64,000 nt of DNA from Reticulitermes speratus (GCA_021186555.1 JAJKFL010000010.1:8786585-8850584); one strand, 5' to 3'. Shown: positions 10,565 to 24,936, counted from the first letter of the stretch. Notes: generated by a model not told the origin, from the sequence alone. Numbers and translations are program-made.

Positions 10565-10672
10565 ACAGGGTCGTAGACTGCAAGCGATGACTCTGGATAG
10601 GTCCAGGGACGGTATTTTGTGAATACGGTCATGAAACTGTATTGTTCCAAAAATGAGGGGAATTATTGAATT
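10565..10672 (+). mobile_element. LINE 3' fragment
   Basis: GTAGACTGCAAGCGATGACT, GTGAATACGGTCATGAA and TTCCAAAAATGAGGGG correspond to the end of the LINE ORF and 3' UTR seen at 51.4-51.7 kb. It is short and diverged. Confidence 0.6.
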
Positions 10673-10847
10673 GAGCTACCGTCGTTTTGTAAGAATAATT
10701 CCAACTAACGCTCCTAACTTTATCCTGGAGGTAGCCAGGTCCATTTTAATCGGACAACGACTATCTTGGTTGTGTGTTTGACAATTCCCGCCAGTCGGCA
10801 CTGCGTGTTAGGCGGTCGGCTGTGTGGAAGACGTTATTACATTAAAA

Positions 10848-11304
10848 CAGTTGTATTCAACCTTCTTTTCTTCGCGTACCCCCACATATAATTTTTCTTC
10901 AACTTTGTACCCCCAAAGTTGTTGGTGCATAATTCAAGTTATAAATCTACAGCTACATTTAAAATAAGTTAAATAAATTATATCCGAAATAATGTATTAA
11001 ATGATAAGTTTTAAATGAGAAAAAGGAGAGTCAAGCTATTAAATAAAAAAATATATTATATGCACTATGTGGAATAAAATGAAACTAGCCGCCCAGATAA
11101 GAATCGCATAAAGGAGAGAGAGAGAAAAAAATGGCGCTCCCAAATCGCATGTCCTTATGTCCGGGTCTCTTGTGGCTAACCCTAAATCTGGCCCTGACTA
11201 TTCAGTGCTTATCATGAAATAAAATTTTTTTTTTATTTTACGTACCCCCTAAGATGTCTTCGCGTACCCCCGGGGGTACGGTTACCCCAGGTTGAATACC
11301 ACTG
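10848..11304. mobile_element. hAT-like non-autonomous element
   Basis: The ends are CAGTTGTATTCAACCT and AGGTTGAATACCACTG, inverted. The flanks CATTAAAA and CGTTAAAG fit an aged 8-bp duplication. Subterminal CGCGTACCCCC and GTACCCCC motifs occur in inverted orientation. Length 457 bp, no ORF. Confidence 0.8.
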
Positions 11305-11484
11305 CGTTAAAGGGACTGATACTGGTCATGTAAGAGAACAGAATAATGAAATGCATATTTTGTATCTTTTCTTCTTTGATGATGTTTTTGAACTTGTACA
11401 GAATCGAATGGGAGAAAGACGAATTCGGAAACCATGGGGGAAATAACAACACAGGCAATATAGCCTACGTATAAAGTAACAATG

Positions 11485-11978
11485 AGGCGCGTTCGCGTAA
11501 CCATTGTTGCAGTAGAAAAGCAATAAGTATTACGTATTCTGAGTGTGTGTCTGTAGCCTTAGTTATCCAGCATGCAAAGCGCATGCGCCGTATTATATTG
11601 TCATCTGTGGCCTGTCTGGCTGTAGGCCTACCATATTTTTCCACATTATCTCATAAACGGCACGACTTTTGTAAAAGTAATGTATTGAACATAAAATGTG
11701 TGCTTTGATTTTCTCTACAACGTTTGTCTGAAACATTTCTCACCCTAGGAAGATTTCAGCAAGATAGTTCATAAAAGTTCATAGACCTTCATGTAAAGTA
11801 CCCGTGATTGTCAGATTTTAATGAAACTTTAATTTTCTCGACAGATTTTCGAAAAATACTCACATATCAAATTTCATGAAAATCCGTTCGGTGGGAGCCG
11901 AGTTGTTTCATGCGGACGGACGGACAGAGAGGCATGCCGCAGCTCATAGTCGCGTTTCGCAGTTTTGCGAACGCGCCT
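11485..11978. mobile_element. element A copy (inverse orientation)
   Basis: It runs from AGGCGCGTTCGCGTAACC to TTTTGCGAACGCGCCT, full length (about 494 bp). It contains the shared GCATGCAAAGCGCATGCGCC and ATCTGTGGCCTGTCTGGC blocks. The additional ACGTATAAAGTAAC flank lies upstream, as in other copies. Confidence 0.8.
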
Positions 11979-12436
11979 AAAATGGCCTGGATTAGGGTAC
12001 TACCCTAGTATTTGCCTGGAGAGTCTGCAGCAACAACGAAAATTTGCAGTCAGCCCTTTACCGGATCGAGAATCGAACTCCAGCTCTCCGGCAAACAGAG
12101 GAGTACCACGACGTTTGTCAAATGCTCATTTAAGACTCGTATCGTTTTCATCTACTTCATTTAAGACTAAATACCCGTGACCAAAATGAAACCAGGCCAA
12201 GGAACTTAAAACGAGGTCGCATATTAAATGAAACTGCATGTGCATTGCAGTATAAAATTACTGAATCCGTTGTCCGAGGAACAACCGTGTTTGTTTTGTC
12301 CATCACCGTGAGATCTGACATTATGACTCAAATATTGAAGACTGTCTCGAATTTCGTTTCCAAAAACTACTAAATGGGTTTTGACGAACTGTGACCCGCG
12401 TGAGAGGGGAGGGCTATTGTTTACAGCTGGTGGATT

Positions 12437-12573
12437 CATAGGTGAAGGGGGGGGGGCGCAATTCGACCATGGGTATTAGGAACTTCAACTCAGTAGCCAA
12501 AAAAAAACCCTATTCTTAGGTAGAAATAATATTGCAGGGGCATTTGCCACCCCCACAAGTTACGCCTATGGTT
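12437..12573. mobile_element. possible small MITE
   Basis: CATAGGTGAAGGGGGG at the left and CCCCCACAAGTTACGCCTATGG at the right are imperfect inverted ends around an A+T-rich interior of about 100 bp. Target duplications are not clear. Confidence 0.4.
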
Positions 12574-13204
12574 GATTTGTCCTTGCCAACTGTGACTTAC
12601 TGTACTTTACACGAGATTCCAATTAAACATCTAACAAATTGATTGAAGTTCATCGTAGGAGGAAAACTGCACGTAACAACTTAAAATGTAAGACCTCATT
12701 GAGCGCAACAACATATATAGGTTCACAGGTAGTAAATTTACACCCCATACCACATTTCTGTATAAAGGACAAACTTGACATGTGGATCGCTTAGTATTTT
12801 GATATAGCTCATACCTGCAAAAACGCATATTAACAATTTTCTCCTAAGTTGTTGTTCAATGAATGTGTATTTACGGTTAGTCGTCATAACCTGCCGTTGC
12901 ATCAGCATGTTACCTTCCCACGCTACCAGAGCTCCACCGCCCCTTGAACGCCACGTACCAACAGCCGTTACTGAATTGTGTACTGGCAACACTGTAAAGT
13001 CGCAACTCGCATTGAAAATAAGTAAATATTTTGAACGAACGTTTAATGTTAAAATTGTCTTGCTTCATAACCAAGCTGCGGCTTTATTTATGTTATTCTT
13101 AAATCGCCTATAAATGAAATAGTTGTGCCAATTATTTACGTTTAAATTCGCCAATAACATGGCGTTTCGTTTAACCGCACCCGTGTGACATCACGGAACG
13201 AATT

Positions 13205-13245
13205 GAGAACCAATCAGAACGCTCTATTTTGTGACGTCACCCATC
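13205..13245 (+). promoter_or_regulatory. CCAAT box and CRE upstream of alpha-tubulin
   Basis: CCAAT at 13210-13214 and the perfect cAMP-response element palindrome TGACGTCA at 13232-13239 lie 134-163 bp upstream of the alpha-tubulin ATG. A half-matching TGACATCA lies at about 13187. The region is richer in CG dinucleotides than its surroundings. CREB/ATF-type factors bind TGACGTCA and NF-Y binds CCAAT; use here is inferred from position. Confidence 0.6.
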
Positions 13246-13372
13246 ACATATATGTCGCTAACTTCCGCCGTTGGTCCCAGTGTCTGTTTCGAGAAGCGCC
13301 ATTGCAAGCTTCTGAGAAGAACATTGTGAAATTTCCTTATTTTTGTGATATAAATCAAAAGTCTCAGTCAAA

Positions 13373-16169
<2,797 letters not shown>

Positions 16170-17459
16170 GAGGTGGATTCGTTTTTTTAAGTAGGGATGG
16201 TCCTTTTGCCTTGTAATTGAAATATTGCAATATACGTTGAATTCAAAGAATATCAAGTTCTTTGAATTCCATTTTATCTTTTGTTGCATGTGAGTTTATG
16301 ACCATTCCCAAATGTGATTGATACATGTTCTAATACTGTGTTCAGAGCATTTTCATTTCATGTTTGTATAATACAGTTGGTTTGGCAGAGAATTGTGTGA
16401 TGAATTTTACCTTCAGTCCAAATTTAGGTAACATCCCCTGTGCTAGATAATATAGATTTATTGTCCAAACACAACACGGAATGTATATTGTTCGAGTGTT
16501 GTGTTTGTCTGGACAGTAAATCGGTATTACCTTTAGTCCTTTGTTGAATTTTACCGAACATGTAGGTCAAGAAGAAATGTAAATTTTGAAGAATTCCTTT
16601 TAAAAGATGGGCAGGGTGGGGTTAGGGTTAATTCTCATCAGGTTAAGATGCAGAATGTTGTGGGAGGTTTGAAATATGTGGAACCCTGTTCATTTTTATT
16701 TGAAGTGTGCAGAATGTAGGAAAATAATTACATATTGTGTAATAGTGACTGATAAGAATGGGCTAATTTGAAAAGTTTGTATAATTCCACAATCTTCCAA
16801 AACTGGCTATATAATTATTTGGGTTCATATAAAGATCTACCTTAGCAATTGTGGAGTAATGGAAGCTGCAAAAAGTGGTTTAGAAATTCCATGTAAAAAT
16901 TTACTGATCAAAACAACAGGATGATATAACCTGTTGAAAAGTGATGACTAATGAGTAGTGTAGCTGGGGGGTTTACAACATTTTTATAACTATCTTACAA
17001 GTTATATATCTGAACTTTTAAAAAAAATTCATACATTTCACATTGTAAAACTTGGGAATCCCACAGCTGCTGCAAGACAACTGGCACTGCACATTGAATA
17101 CTTATTTACATTAAGCATGGATTGTCTGATAATGACTTACAGCTGAAACATGTAGCAAAATACCAAAAACAAATCTGTTATTTGTGCCAAATGTAATTGT
17201 ATTTGACTGTGAGCTGCATATTTTTGTAGGGTCTAACCAGTCTTGGGGTCAAAGGCTATCATGGCTCGTTTCTCAAGCTAGTGGAACTAGACAAGTTACA
17301 AAAGCTTTAGTTGCTGTGATCTTTGTCTGTATACATGGCTGAACAGCAGTTCATTAAATAGGGCTTTGATTCTGGGCTCACATTTCCCTTTTCGTTTAAC
17401 GAACGATATGTACTCGTCGCACAAATAAATGGTGCCTACTCGCCTGGTGGATCCTGGAC
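16170..17459 (+). other. alpha-tubulin 3' UTR and downstream DNA
   Basis: This A+T-rich sequence follows the tubulin stop. I find no AATAAA in the first 1.2 kb; the nearest are ATTAAA at about 17352 and AATAAA at 17424-17429. The polyadenylation site is therefore undecided. At about 17133-17165 there is a decayed hammerhead-like stretch (CTGATAATGAC...GAAACATGTAGC). No other gene is seen. Confidence 0.45.
16447..16528. repeat. inverted repeat in the tubulin 3' region
   Basis: GTCCAAACACAACAC and GTGTTGTGTTTGTCTGGAC form arms of about 25 bp around a loop of about 20 bp. The arm resembles the end of the repeat at 59040-59070 (TTGTGTTTGGACAG). It may be a stub of another hammerhead-type palindrome or an mRNA hairpin. 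Confidence 0.6.
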
Positions 17460-17590
17460 AACGTAGTCAGTATAGTGACCAGGCTACCAACCTTGAATTA
17501 TCCAGAGTTTGAATCCTGGCCAGGTGCCCCAGAAAATTTTTCTGTTCTTGAAAGTGCGTGGGTGTCCATCCTACATCCTATTCATGCACC
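17460..17590 (+). mobile_element. SINE C-like head fragment
   Basis: GTCAGTATAGTGACCAGGCT and GAGTTTGAATCCTGGCCAG look like a diverged tRNA-type head (A and B boxes) of SINE C. The AAAATTTTTCTGTTCT that follows parallels the family. The body is not recognisable. Confidence 0.4.
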
Positions 17591-17734
17591 AACACCTTCT
17601 TTTTACTTTCCAATGGTACTCACAAAGAACAGTTTTATTCATGTAGGTAAGTTGATGCTGGGAAGTTATTAATGTAAATAAGAATAATTATAATGCAATA
17701 TAATAATAATTATTATTAATGTAAATAAATCGAC

Positions 17735-17925
17735 CAATTGTAAAGAAATACTGTATGGACTGTGCCTTGAGAACCCATGTGTTCGCTTGTTAAGAAATTC
17801 CCACATCCTACGGAACCCAAAGATTCATTGCTGTGTTCACAGCCAGCACTGGTCCCAATCCTGAGGCAGATTAATCCAGTGCATGCCATCCCATCTTCAA
17901 GATTCAATACAGCTTTTAAAAATAT
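17735..17925 (-). mobile_element. LINE 3' fragment
   Basis: AAATTCCCACATCCTACGGA, CCCAAAGATTCATTGCTGTG and CAGATTAATCCAGTGCATGC match the 3' end of the LINE at 45.1-45.9 kb in order and orientation. The coding end is present only as a remnant. Confidence 0.75.
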
Positions 17926-18639
17926 ATTTTTTTTATTTGTAGTGTTATAAATTATACCTACAGGAGGTTTATTACAATCATTTAGTGAAATCAAAGTACA
18001 GTCCCAGACAAGACAATCTACTAAAGAGCTTTTAGGAATGGTAAGTGATTTAGTTTGGTCAGCTAGAACTAGTTTAATTTTTTAAGATTAGATAATGGAT
18101 GATGGCATATTTTTCTCTGAGAGTAATACGTAATGAAATGCGTGTATTATTCTGGTAAGAAAACAAGCTTAGATGGTAGAATAATATTCAAATGTGGATC
18201 ATGAATGATGAGGTGTGGAGGTTAAGGATATGGGCTTTTGTGACCATGGTGATGAATTTCCAGGTTCCCTTAGTGGGTGGAATTTATGGAACAGCAAACT
18301 AACCAACCATTCATGTTTAAAGAAAAATGAACAGTACAACTGACTTATGGGCTTGGGGGGAAGCCAAGTGTGAGGGGTCACTGCAGTACAGTCAGCTTCA
18401 TGACTTTGTACCTAATAATATATTGCAGGCAAGCAGTTATTCATGCTTGGATCATGTAACCCTAAATTAAAATCCCCAAGTACCTACTGGGAGCCTGGCA
18501 GGCTCAAAAACCATTTGCAATGTGGGAGCACAGGGTCACACCCTAACCATTACTGCCTCACCTATTATTAACCTACATATTATCACATCCTTTGAAATTT
18601 GATTTGGTTGATTTATGCAGAATGACAGAGAAATGCCCC
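17926..18639. other. stretch without a recognised feature
   Basis: I see no gene, RNA or known repeat here. Short frames only. Confidence 0.4.
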
Positions 18640-19215
18640 CCCAAAGGAATCCCTACTTTGATGTAGTGTGGGGCTTTTGTGGTCAGATGATCCTGAGAGC
18701 TATGCTGGTGGTGGTGTAGCTACTGTTAGGGTCTCCCTTGCCAAACAGGTCAAAGGTGATAACCCAGACAAAAAGGGATACCCTGGTCTTCCAGATTGGG
18801 GGTTGAGTGTGGGGCTGACAACCTCACCTGTAAAAAAGTATTGTTTTAAAACCTCACGACAAGCCTTGGATAACGGAAAGGAACACAGTATGACAATGGC
18901 TATGGCTAAGACAACAGGACATGAACTTGGGTACATGGAATATAAGATCAGTATATTGCAGTAGGCAGGGCACGCAATCAAAATGGAGGGACATTTTACC
19001 AAAGAAAGCCCTGCAACAAACAAGTCAAAGCAAAAGGCTAGGAAAACACAGGAAAAGTTGGGAAGATGGAGTGACAGAAGATGCCATTCTGTTACTTAGC
19101 ACATGGGCTTGGAAAACTAAAGCCAAAGATAGAGAATCCTGGAGGCAATGCATGAAGAAGGCTAAGGCTCGATTTGGAATGTAATGCTATTGCAGCAGCA
19201 GCAGAAGATAGAGAA
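18640..19215 (+). mobile_element. LINE derivative with 5' and 3' ends joined
   Basis: The left part is a LINE 5' leader (GGTCTCCCTTGCCAAACAGG, GGGGCTGACAACCTCACC) running into the endonuclease start (GTWNIRSVY, the usual first strand of APE-type LINE endonucleases). Within about 60 bases it passes directly to the very end of an ORF2 (RLGKHRKSWEDGVTEDA, AWKTKAKDRESWRQCMKKAK, stop at about 19184). About 3 kb of a normal element is missing between them. It ends in (CAG)n at 19192-19208. Confidence 0.75.
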
Positions 19216-19479
19216 ATGGTAAAGAATCAAGTTGGATCAACTAACATACTCTACCCAAGTGTGAGAAGTGCCTTTACATTATGTGGGGGAAGATATGTAT
19301 TGCACATGCTCAATTGTTCTTTGACTTACAGCACACTACCATATTGATAATATTTTGAAACATCTTTCTGCCTGCAAACAAACTTGCTTTCTGGTTTATT
19401 ACATTCCAAGTACACTGTTGTGTGTTACATTTTAAAACACGTGATATTACCTAAAATTTATAATTCCTGAACACTATAT

Positions 19480-19735
19480 TTAATAAATAATTGAGTGAAA
19501 AATGTTTTGAAACTGTATTCGTTACATAATAGATTGTGTTCCACTTGGTGCATGAATACCAGCCACACTGTTTGGCAGCTGTCCCTTTTCCACAGGAAAA
19601 AAGTAGTACAATATTGACTGACTGTATGCCCTCTAAATGTAACATGTAATTTACTAATTCTCATGCAGCTGTTTTCCATGACCTTGACATATAGAGTCCT
19701 AATATTACAAGTTCCAAATCTCATGTCTAGTGTCT
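19480..19735 (-). mobile_element. LINE endonuclease 5' fragment
   Basis: The minus strand begins RFGTCNIRTLY, the endonuclease start of a LINE. In another frame GKGTAAKQCGWYSCTK resembles the following endonuclease strand. It is frameshifted and short, and converges with the LINE derivative at 18640-19215. Confidence 0.55.
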
Positions 19736-20324
19736 AGTGCCATCACTTAGAATGCATGGAGTTTTACCTCCACTCCTGCCACCTTCATTCCATGCACAGG
19801 CACAACTTTACCAAAAATTTAATTGTAAATTACTGAATGAGGTACCCTATCACTCTGTATTCATATTCAGATTCTACATCTGTTATCCTGTTCACACTTC
19901 TATTACAGAAATGTGCAAAATAATATGGGGATTTTTAATTCCCTTAACTTCACAACAAAAAAATGTCTGTGTGTGGACGCATGTGTGTATGGTGTGGGGG
20001 GTTGGGTTGGTTAGCACACAAACTATGGGAAAAATAAGGCAGTAATGCAGAATCCTCAATCTTACTGTTCCTTTGCTATACCTGGATGATGACATTCAAC
20101 ATACACTGACGGAGAAAACACTGTGATACAGTTTTACATAAATTCAATAATTGTAATATATTTTGATGCTGCCATTAAAAGTGAAAAATTCTTTATGGTG
20201 TGTTTAATTTTAATGAAAGCACTTATGCTGTGGCATGCAATGAGATGCAAAACAATCTTAAATTTCAAAATTATCAGTTTGGTCTGCATACTATTTGCAT
20301 TTGAGACCCATGACTTAGAGGATT

Positions 20325-20573
20325 TTTAACCCCCATTGCGCAACAGCCCGCAGGGGGCCAGGGCCTCCTCAGTGTCGAGGCTTCACGATCACACTTAGAC
20401 ACACGCGCTTGGTAGGAATCCTCTGGACGAGTGATCAGCCTGACGCAGAGACCTCTACCTGACAACACTCATAAGAGACAGGCATCCATGCCCCCCCCCC
20501 CCCGGCAGGATTCGAACCCGCAATCCCAGCAAGTGAGCGGCCGTCTTAGACTGCGCGGCCACTGGGATTGGAT
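20325..20573 (-). mobile_element. SINE A, full length with TSD
   Basis: Minus-strand SINE A with a complete tRNA-like head (CAGTGGCCGCGCAGTCTAAG, B box GGGTTCGAATCC). A target duplication of about 13 bp with one mismatch flanks it (GACTTAGAGGATT at 20312-20324, GATTTAGAGGATT at 20574-20586). Confidence 0.88.
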
Positions 20574-20694
20574 GATTTAGAGGATTACTGGGCTTAAAAC
20601 AACACAAGTCTTATGAAATTTCACTATCCAGCATCACAACAAAATGTCAAGAGAATTAAATAAAGATGTGAATCACACATCAGCTAGGACTTAC

Positions 20695-22495
20695 AAACGG
20701 ACTTCTGTCACCTCCCACAACAGCAGACACTTTCCCATCTGTTAAAGATATCTTGCGAATGCTGGAGCTCTCACTGTCAGCAACAAACGCAGCCTGCAAT
20801 TCATTTGCTACACAGAACCAAAGGGCTGAGCAATCCAGCAGCATGTGGGTATGAGTTGTGATTTTGTTCTTTACCACTGCCGACAATTGCAACACATGTA
20901 CCTGCTGGGTACATTCTGAAAGAGACAGTGCAATGTGAATAATCTGGAAATAATCTGCAAAAGTCTCTGCTGTCAAATTCCTAAGATCCACTTTGATGTT
21001 GTCCTTCCATTTTTGCCTAGGTCAACCATAGGACCTCTTCCCTTGAGGATTTTACCTTAAAGATAGACAAGTTTCAAAAATGGAATACTTTCAGTTTATA
21101 CTTACTTTTACTTCCACCATGTACGTTTATTGAGGAAAAGTGCCCACATCTGATGAATTCCTGCCATAGCAATTAGCAGTACATCTCTGTCTGAGTCTTC
21201 TACAGGTGATGCCCCACAGATCACACTGCTTGATACCAGACACAAATCCCATGGCGAAGAGATCACCTGTTCTGTGAACTGCGCACCACCGACAAGATCT
21301 GAACCTTGACCTCCACTGCCAACAAGTGTCCTCACATGTAATGAGTGCAAGCTAATCTGGAATTGTGGCAGATGCAGATTTAAGAATCCTTCACTTAAAA
21401 TTTTCAAAATGTGAAAGCCAAATTAAACCTTCACAGTAATGAACTTCCTTCATCTCAATATATCCACAGTGCAACAAATGGACATCAGTCTAAATTTCTC
21501 TCAAAACATAATCTAACTTAAAAGGCACTTCAGAACAATAATGTACAAAATATTCAGTGGCACAGCAGGTGTGATCCAGTGTTGGAAATTGCTTTTTCAA
21601 CCATACTTTAAATAGAGCATGGCACACAATGTAGATGTTAAATTACATGTTAAATGCTCAATTTACTTAACCACTATTTAAATCCCAGGTACCTGGTAGA
21701 CTAAATTTTGTGCCCAGGTTGTCATACATGATGGGATAAACACAACTAGAAGGAATGTCTAGCATTTAAGTTACGGTAGTGACAGAAATCCATCTATCTT
21801 CCCAAATCAGAGCATCAACTTGATCAATACTGTCCAGCATTTGTGATGTGGCTGGTTGGTCTCTGTCAACTCAACTTACTGTGCCCATACCAAACCTTCA
21901 TAGACCATTCCTTTAGAATTCAGTCACACACCTTCCTTCAAGCAACACACTTTACCCCACACTATACCAACATTCATCTGAGAATGTTAGGAGTATTTCA
22001 CTCCCTGTGACCACACAAAAACTGAACCGCAACATGTCGCTATCAGAGGTGTAATCCAAAAGTGAAGAAGACATGTTTTCACTGAGGCTGTGTGAGACAC
22101 TAAATATACCAGCTATTCAAGTCACACTAACTTGTCTTAGTATACATTTAATAAACTTGGGAGAACATTCTGACATGTCAAAATTTTATATATATATTAA
22201 TTTTTCAATCACCCATGTAATTAATATACAATAACAAATCTCACTTAACTGCATAATGCTTATGAAAATTGTAACTTCAATTTCTATTACACCTACTTAA
22301 TCAATTATGAATCACTACTTTCACTTACCACCACTACACCATCACGTGTGGAGTACTGTTCTTCCAGCTGTTTAAGATATGGTAGGATGTGAATGCAATT
22401 AATGCAGCAATATGTGAAAAAATCCAGTACAAGAATTTTTCCTCTTAAGTCTTTACTTAAAGACAGAGGTCTGGACACATTGAACCACTCCAAAT
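20695..22495 (-). pseudogene. partial NHLRC2-like gene (three exon blocks)
   Basis: Three minus-strand blocks match the thioredoxin-like/NHL-repeat protein NHLRC2. Block 1, 22495-22329: [12 protein letters not shown]..., then [19 protein letters not shown], the thioredoxin-like domain with its CCINC site; acceptor TTTTCAG, donor GTAAGT. Block 2, 21356-21112: VRTLVGSGGQGSDLVGGA, ISSPWDLCLV, LLIAMAGIHQMWALF, an NHL propeller blade; likely acceptor TTCCAG, donor GTAAAA. Block 3, 20793-20695: AAFVADSESSSIRKISL, VVGGDRSPF, another blade; acceptor TTGCAG, donor GTAAGT. All three are open with usable splice sites. The N-terminal exon, the rest of the thioredoxin domain plus first blade (expected in the 970 bp between blocks 1 and 2), and all C-terminal blades are not visible. 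A broken copy is the simplest reading. A real gene with misassembled or distant exons remains possible. Confidence 0.7.
20988..21055 (-). mobile_element. tiny LINE fragment between NHLRC2-like blocks
   Basis: GTTGTCCTTCCATTTTTGCC and CATAGGACCTCTTCCCTTGA parallel the LINE segment around 45310-45360 (reverse strand). It is only about 70 bp and lies between blocks 2 and 3. Confidence 0.5.
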
Positions 22496-22845
22496 CTGAA
22501 AATGTACTAACAAATGTAACATGAAAGAGTATGTAACAGTACTCTGCCCACCTCAGTAGTTCATGTGCTCATTGCCTTAATTAATATGTATTCTGATGGG
22601 CTTCAATTATCATCTATTTAAGAAACACCAATATAAAAGTTACTGAAAGTGGTAAGAAGCTGAGTTGTTATTAACCCTATAAACTATAACTAACACAAAC
22701 TCAATACATGAAACTTGAATATGGTCATACAAAATGCAACTTCAATGGATTTTTTGTATTAGACAAAAGCTACATTCTGCACTTTAACCCATTTAACTAC
22801 TGTGTATCGATGACATTAACCTCGTCGCTACAGAATGGGGGGGGG

Positions 22846-23020
22846 GGGGTCAACGTCGCGGCCGCTTTATTCCCGGGAAAGAGCTCCGGTATCCAGAGAA
22901 GAGGAGGTGAGGTGGGCCCCAAGACAGGTCTGAACAAATAGGGTGAAGAGCAAATATTTCTTCGAACCCCGGACCGTCAAGTCCGTAGCGAGTCGCTACA
23001 CCGTCTACGCTAACTCATAG
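22846..23020 (-). mobile_element. SINE C fragment
   Basis: GCGGCCGCTTTATTCCCGGG, GAGGTGGGCCCCAAGACAGG and the head TTCGAACCCCGGACCGTCAA lie in SINE C order on the minus strand. The 3' end is lost next to a G run (22839-22848). Confidence 0.75.
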
Positions 23021-23042
23021 ATTATACATAAACATAACATTG

Positions 23043-23520
23043 ATGCGCGTTCGCGTAACCATTGTTGCCGGGAAAAGCTATAAATATTACGTATTCTGAG
23101 AGTGTGTCTGTAACCTTAGTTATCCAGCATGCAAAGCGCATGCGCCGTATTATGTTGTCATCTGTGGCCTGTCTGGCTGTACCACATTTTTCCACATTAT
23201 CTCATAAACGGTACGATTTTCGTAAAGAACGCTAATCGAACATAAAATGCGTGTTTCGGTTTTTTCTAAAATTTTTGGGCTGAAATATTTCTCATTCTAA
23301 TAAGAATTCAGCGAGATATCATAAATGTACATACGTATTCATGTAAAGCACTTGTTATTCTACTCAGATTGTAATAAAACTTGAATTTTCTAGACAGATT
23401 TTCGAAAAACACTCAAATATCGAATTAATCCGTCCAGTGGAGCCGAGTTGTTCCATACGGACAGAGAGACAGACATGACGAAGGTAACAGTCGCGTTTCG
23501 CAATTTTGCGAACGCGCCTA
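23043..23520. mobile_element. element A copy
   Basis: It runs from GCGCGTTCGCGTAACC to TTTTGCGAACGCGCCTA, with the GCATGCAAAGCGCATGCGCC and TGTGGCCTGTCTGGCTGTAC blocks inside. Same orientation as 11485-11978; about 478 bp. Confidence 0.8.
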
Positions 23521-23554
23521 AATATGAATTACTTTAGCTTGCATTCTGTAGTGA

Positions 23555-23885
23555 CTAAGCTACGTGCTGGGCTGTTGGACGACCAGAGAATTCTAGTTCT
23601 ATTCCCGCAAGTGTAGATATTTTCCTTTTTTCTACAGCCAGCGTCCACACCGGAAAAGTAGAGATACAGCCCCACGTATTCTTAACGTCGCCACAACATG
23701 AAGGTGATCGGCCAGCTTCAAGCCCGGTCACTTAACCCTCAATGAGTAGGACGCTGTGTGGGCTCCACAGCCACATCTGAACCTGCAGTCATGCACAGAA
23801 AAATTAAGCCGCGTCGGGAATCGAATACTATTTGGGCAGCCCATGGCTTAGTTTGCAATACCGGCTACTGTATCTTTTGACAAGA
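23555..23885. mobile_element. SINE C-like pair, head to head or rearranged
   Basis: At 23555-23640 a plus-strand tRNA-like head (GACTAAGCTACGTGCTGGGC, ATTCTAGTTCTATTCCCGC) is seen. From about 23655 the SINE C body runs on the minus strand (CACAACATGAAGGTGATCGG, GTAGGACGCTGTGTGGGC, head near 23820-23880). The two halves face opposite ways, so this is an inversion or two truncated copies. Confidence 0.5.
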
Positions 23886-24199
23886 CTCGTTTGGCACCTA
23901 CGCAACGATAGTGAAGTATATTGCCTACTTAAGCCTGTATGAAATTTAAATTTGAACGGAGAATTATTAAGAACAATCTTCATTTTAAAAGAAAGGCCTA
24001 TAATGTCAAAAAGTAGTAAGATATTAAACTTAATAGAATAATAAGACCCACTAAACGGTGCCGGTAGCTAGAGGAAGTTCTTTCGGTAAAGTACGACACT
24101 GTAATACCGACTGGAGCATTCGCGCTAGGGCTGTCATCTTCTGTCCATATTCATAAACACCCAACAGTCTTTGCCAGGGTTCAGAGTTCGTAGCCTGCT

Positions 24200-24370
24200 A
24201 CGGTGCGTTTGCAAGGCGGTTCGAAATCTGCTCGTAGCTTCGTCGTATCCGTCCGTCTACCGGCATGAAACAGCGACCCCCCCACTGGATGAATTTTCGT
24301 GAAATTTTATATTCCGGTTTTGGTGAATGTCTGACAAAAATAACAGACTCTTGAAACGAAGATTTACTTT
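24200..24370. mobile_element. element A fragment
   Basis: GCGTTTGCAAGGCGGTTCG, TAGCTTCGTCGTATCCGTCC, GGATGAATTTTCGTGAAATT and TCTGACAAAAATAACAGA follow the element A first-end sequence. The rest is absent. Confidence 0.6.
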
Positions 24371-24486
24371 CATATGTCATTGTTATTGGAGTTTTAACTC
24401 AGACTCTACTCTCTGCTCCCATCGCTTACCCGACCTTTCCTGGACGTAATTTTTCTTGTGGGGCTACCGTAAGGCCAAAATGTATT

Positions 24487-24519
24487 ACTAGTTTAATCCG
24501 TGCCACGGATTAAACTAGT
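24487..24519. promoter_or_regulatory. perfect 33-bp palindrome upstream of the glycosyltransferase
   Basis: ACTAGTTTAATCCGTG is followed by one C and then its exact reverse complement. It lies about 420 bp upstream of the glycosyltransferase ATG. It could be a dimeric-factor site, a hairpin or chance repeat debris; only the symmetry is certain. Confidence 0.5.
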
Positions 24520-24936
24520 TCCATGGTGTATGTTGCGGGAAAGGAGTGTATGAATAGGTTATGGTGTATTTCGCGTGTGGGGGAGAAGTGTGGAAAATAT
24601 AACGAGAGCTAAGAGCAAACTTTCTCGTTCTTTGTTCGCATGTAACAAGCACAGGCGACTTGATAACTTGAGAGTAATGTGGATTTGAAGGGTTGTTAGC
24701 GTTGACGGCTATATGAGGAATGTAGAAAGGAAAATAGGACATGTTCAAGTGCACGTTTCTGTTCGAAATATTTGCTGTTCGCATCACCGGGTTTGGTTGA
24801 CTGACAGCTGAAGTGAATTTATTGCCCGCTGTTGATTACAGTCAGCATGTCATATCATACGTAGTACTGTTAATATGTTTGCACAGTTATACCGGTTATT
24901 GCCAGAGTGACATCCATCTTGTCGGTGAAGGTTAGA

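Noticed and set aside
16621-16632. GGGTTAGGGTTA as telomeric repeat
   Set aside because: Less than two units, and insect telomeres usually use TTAGG; chance.
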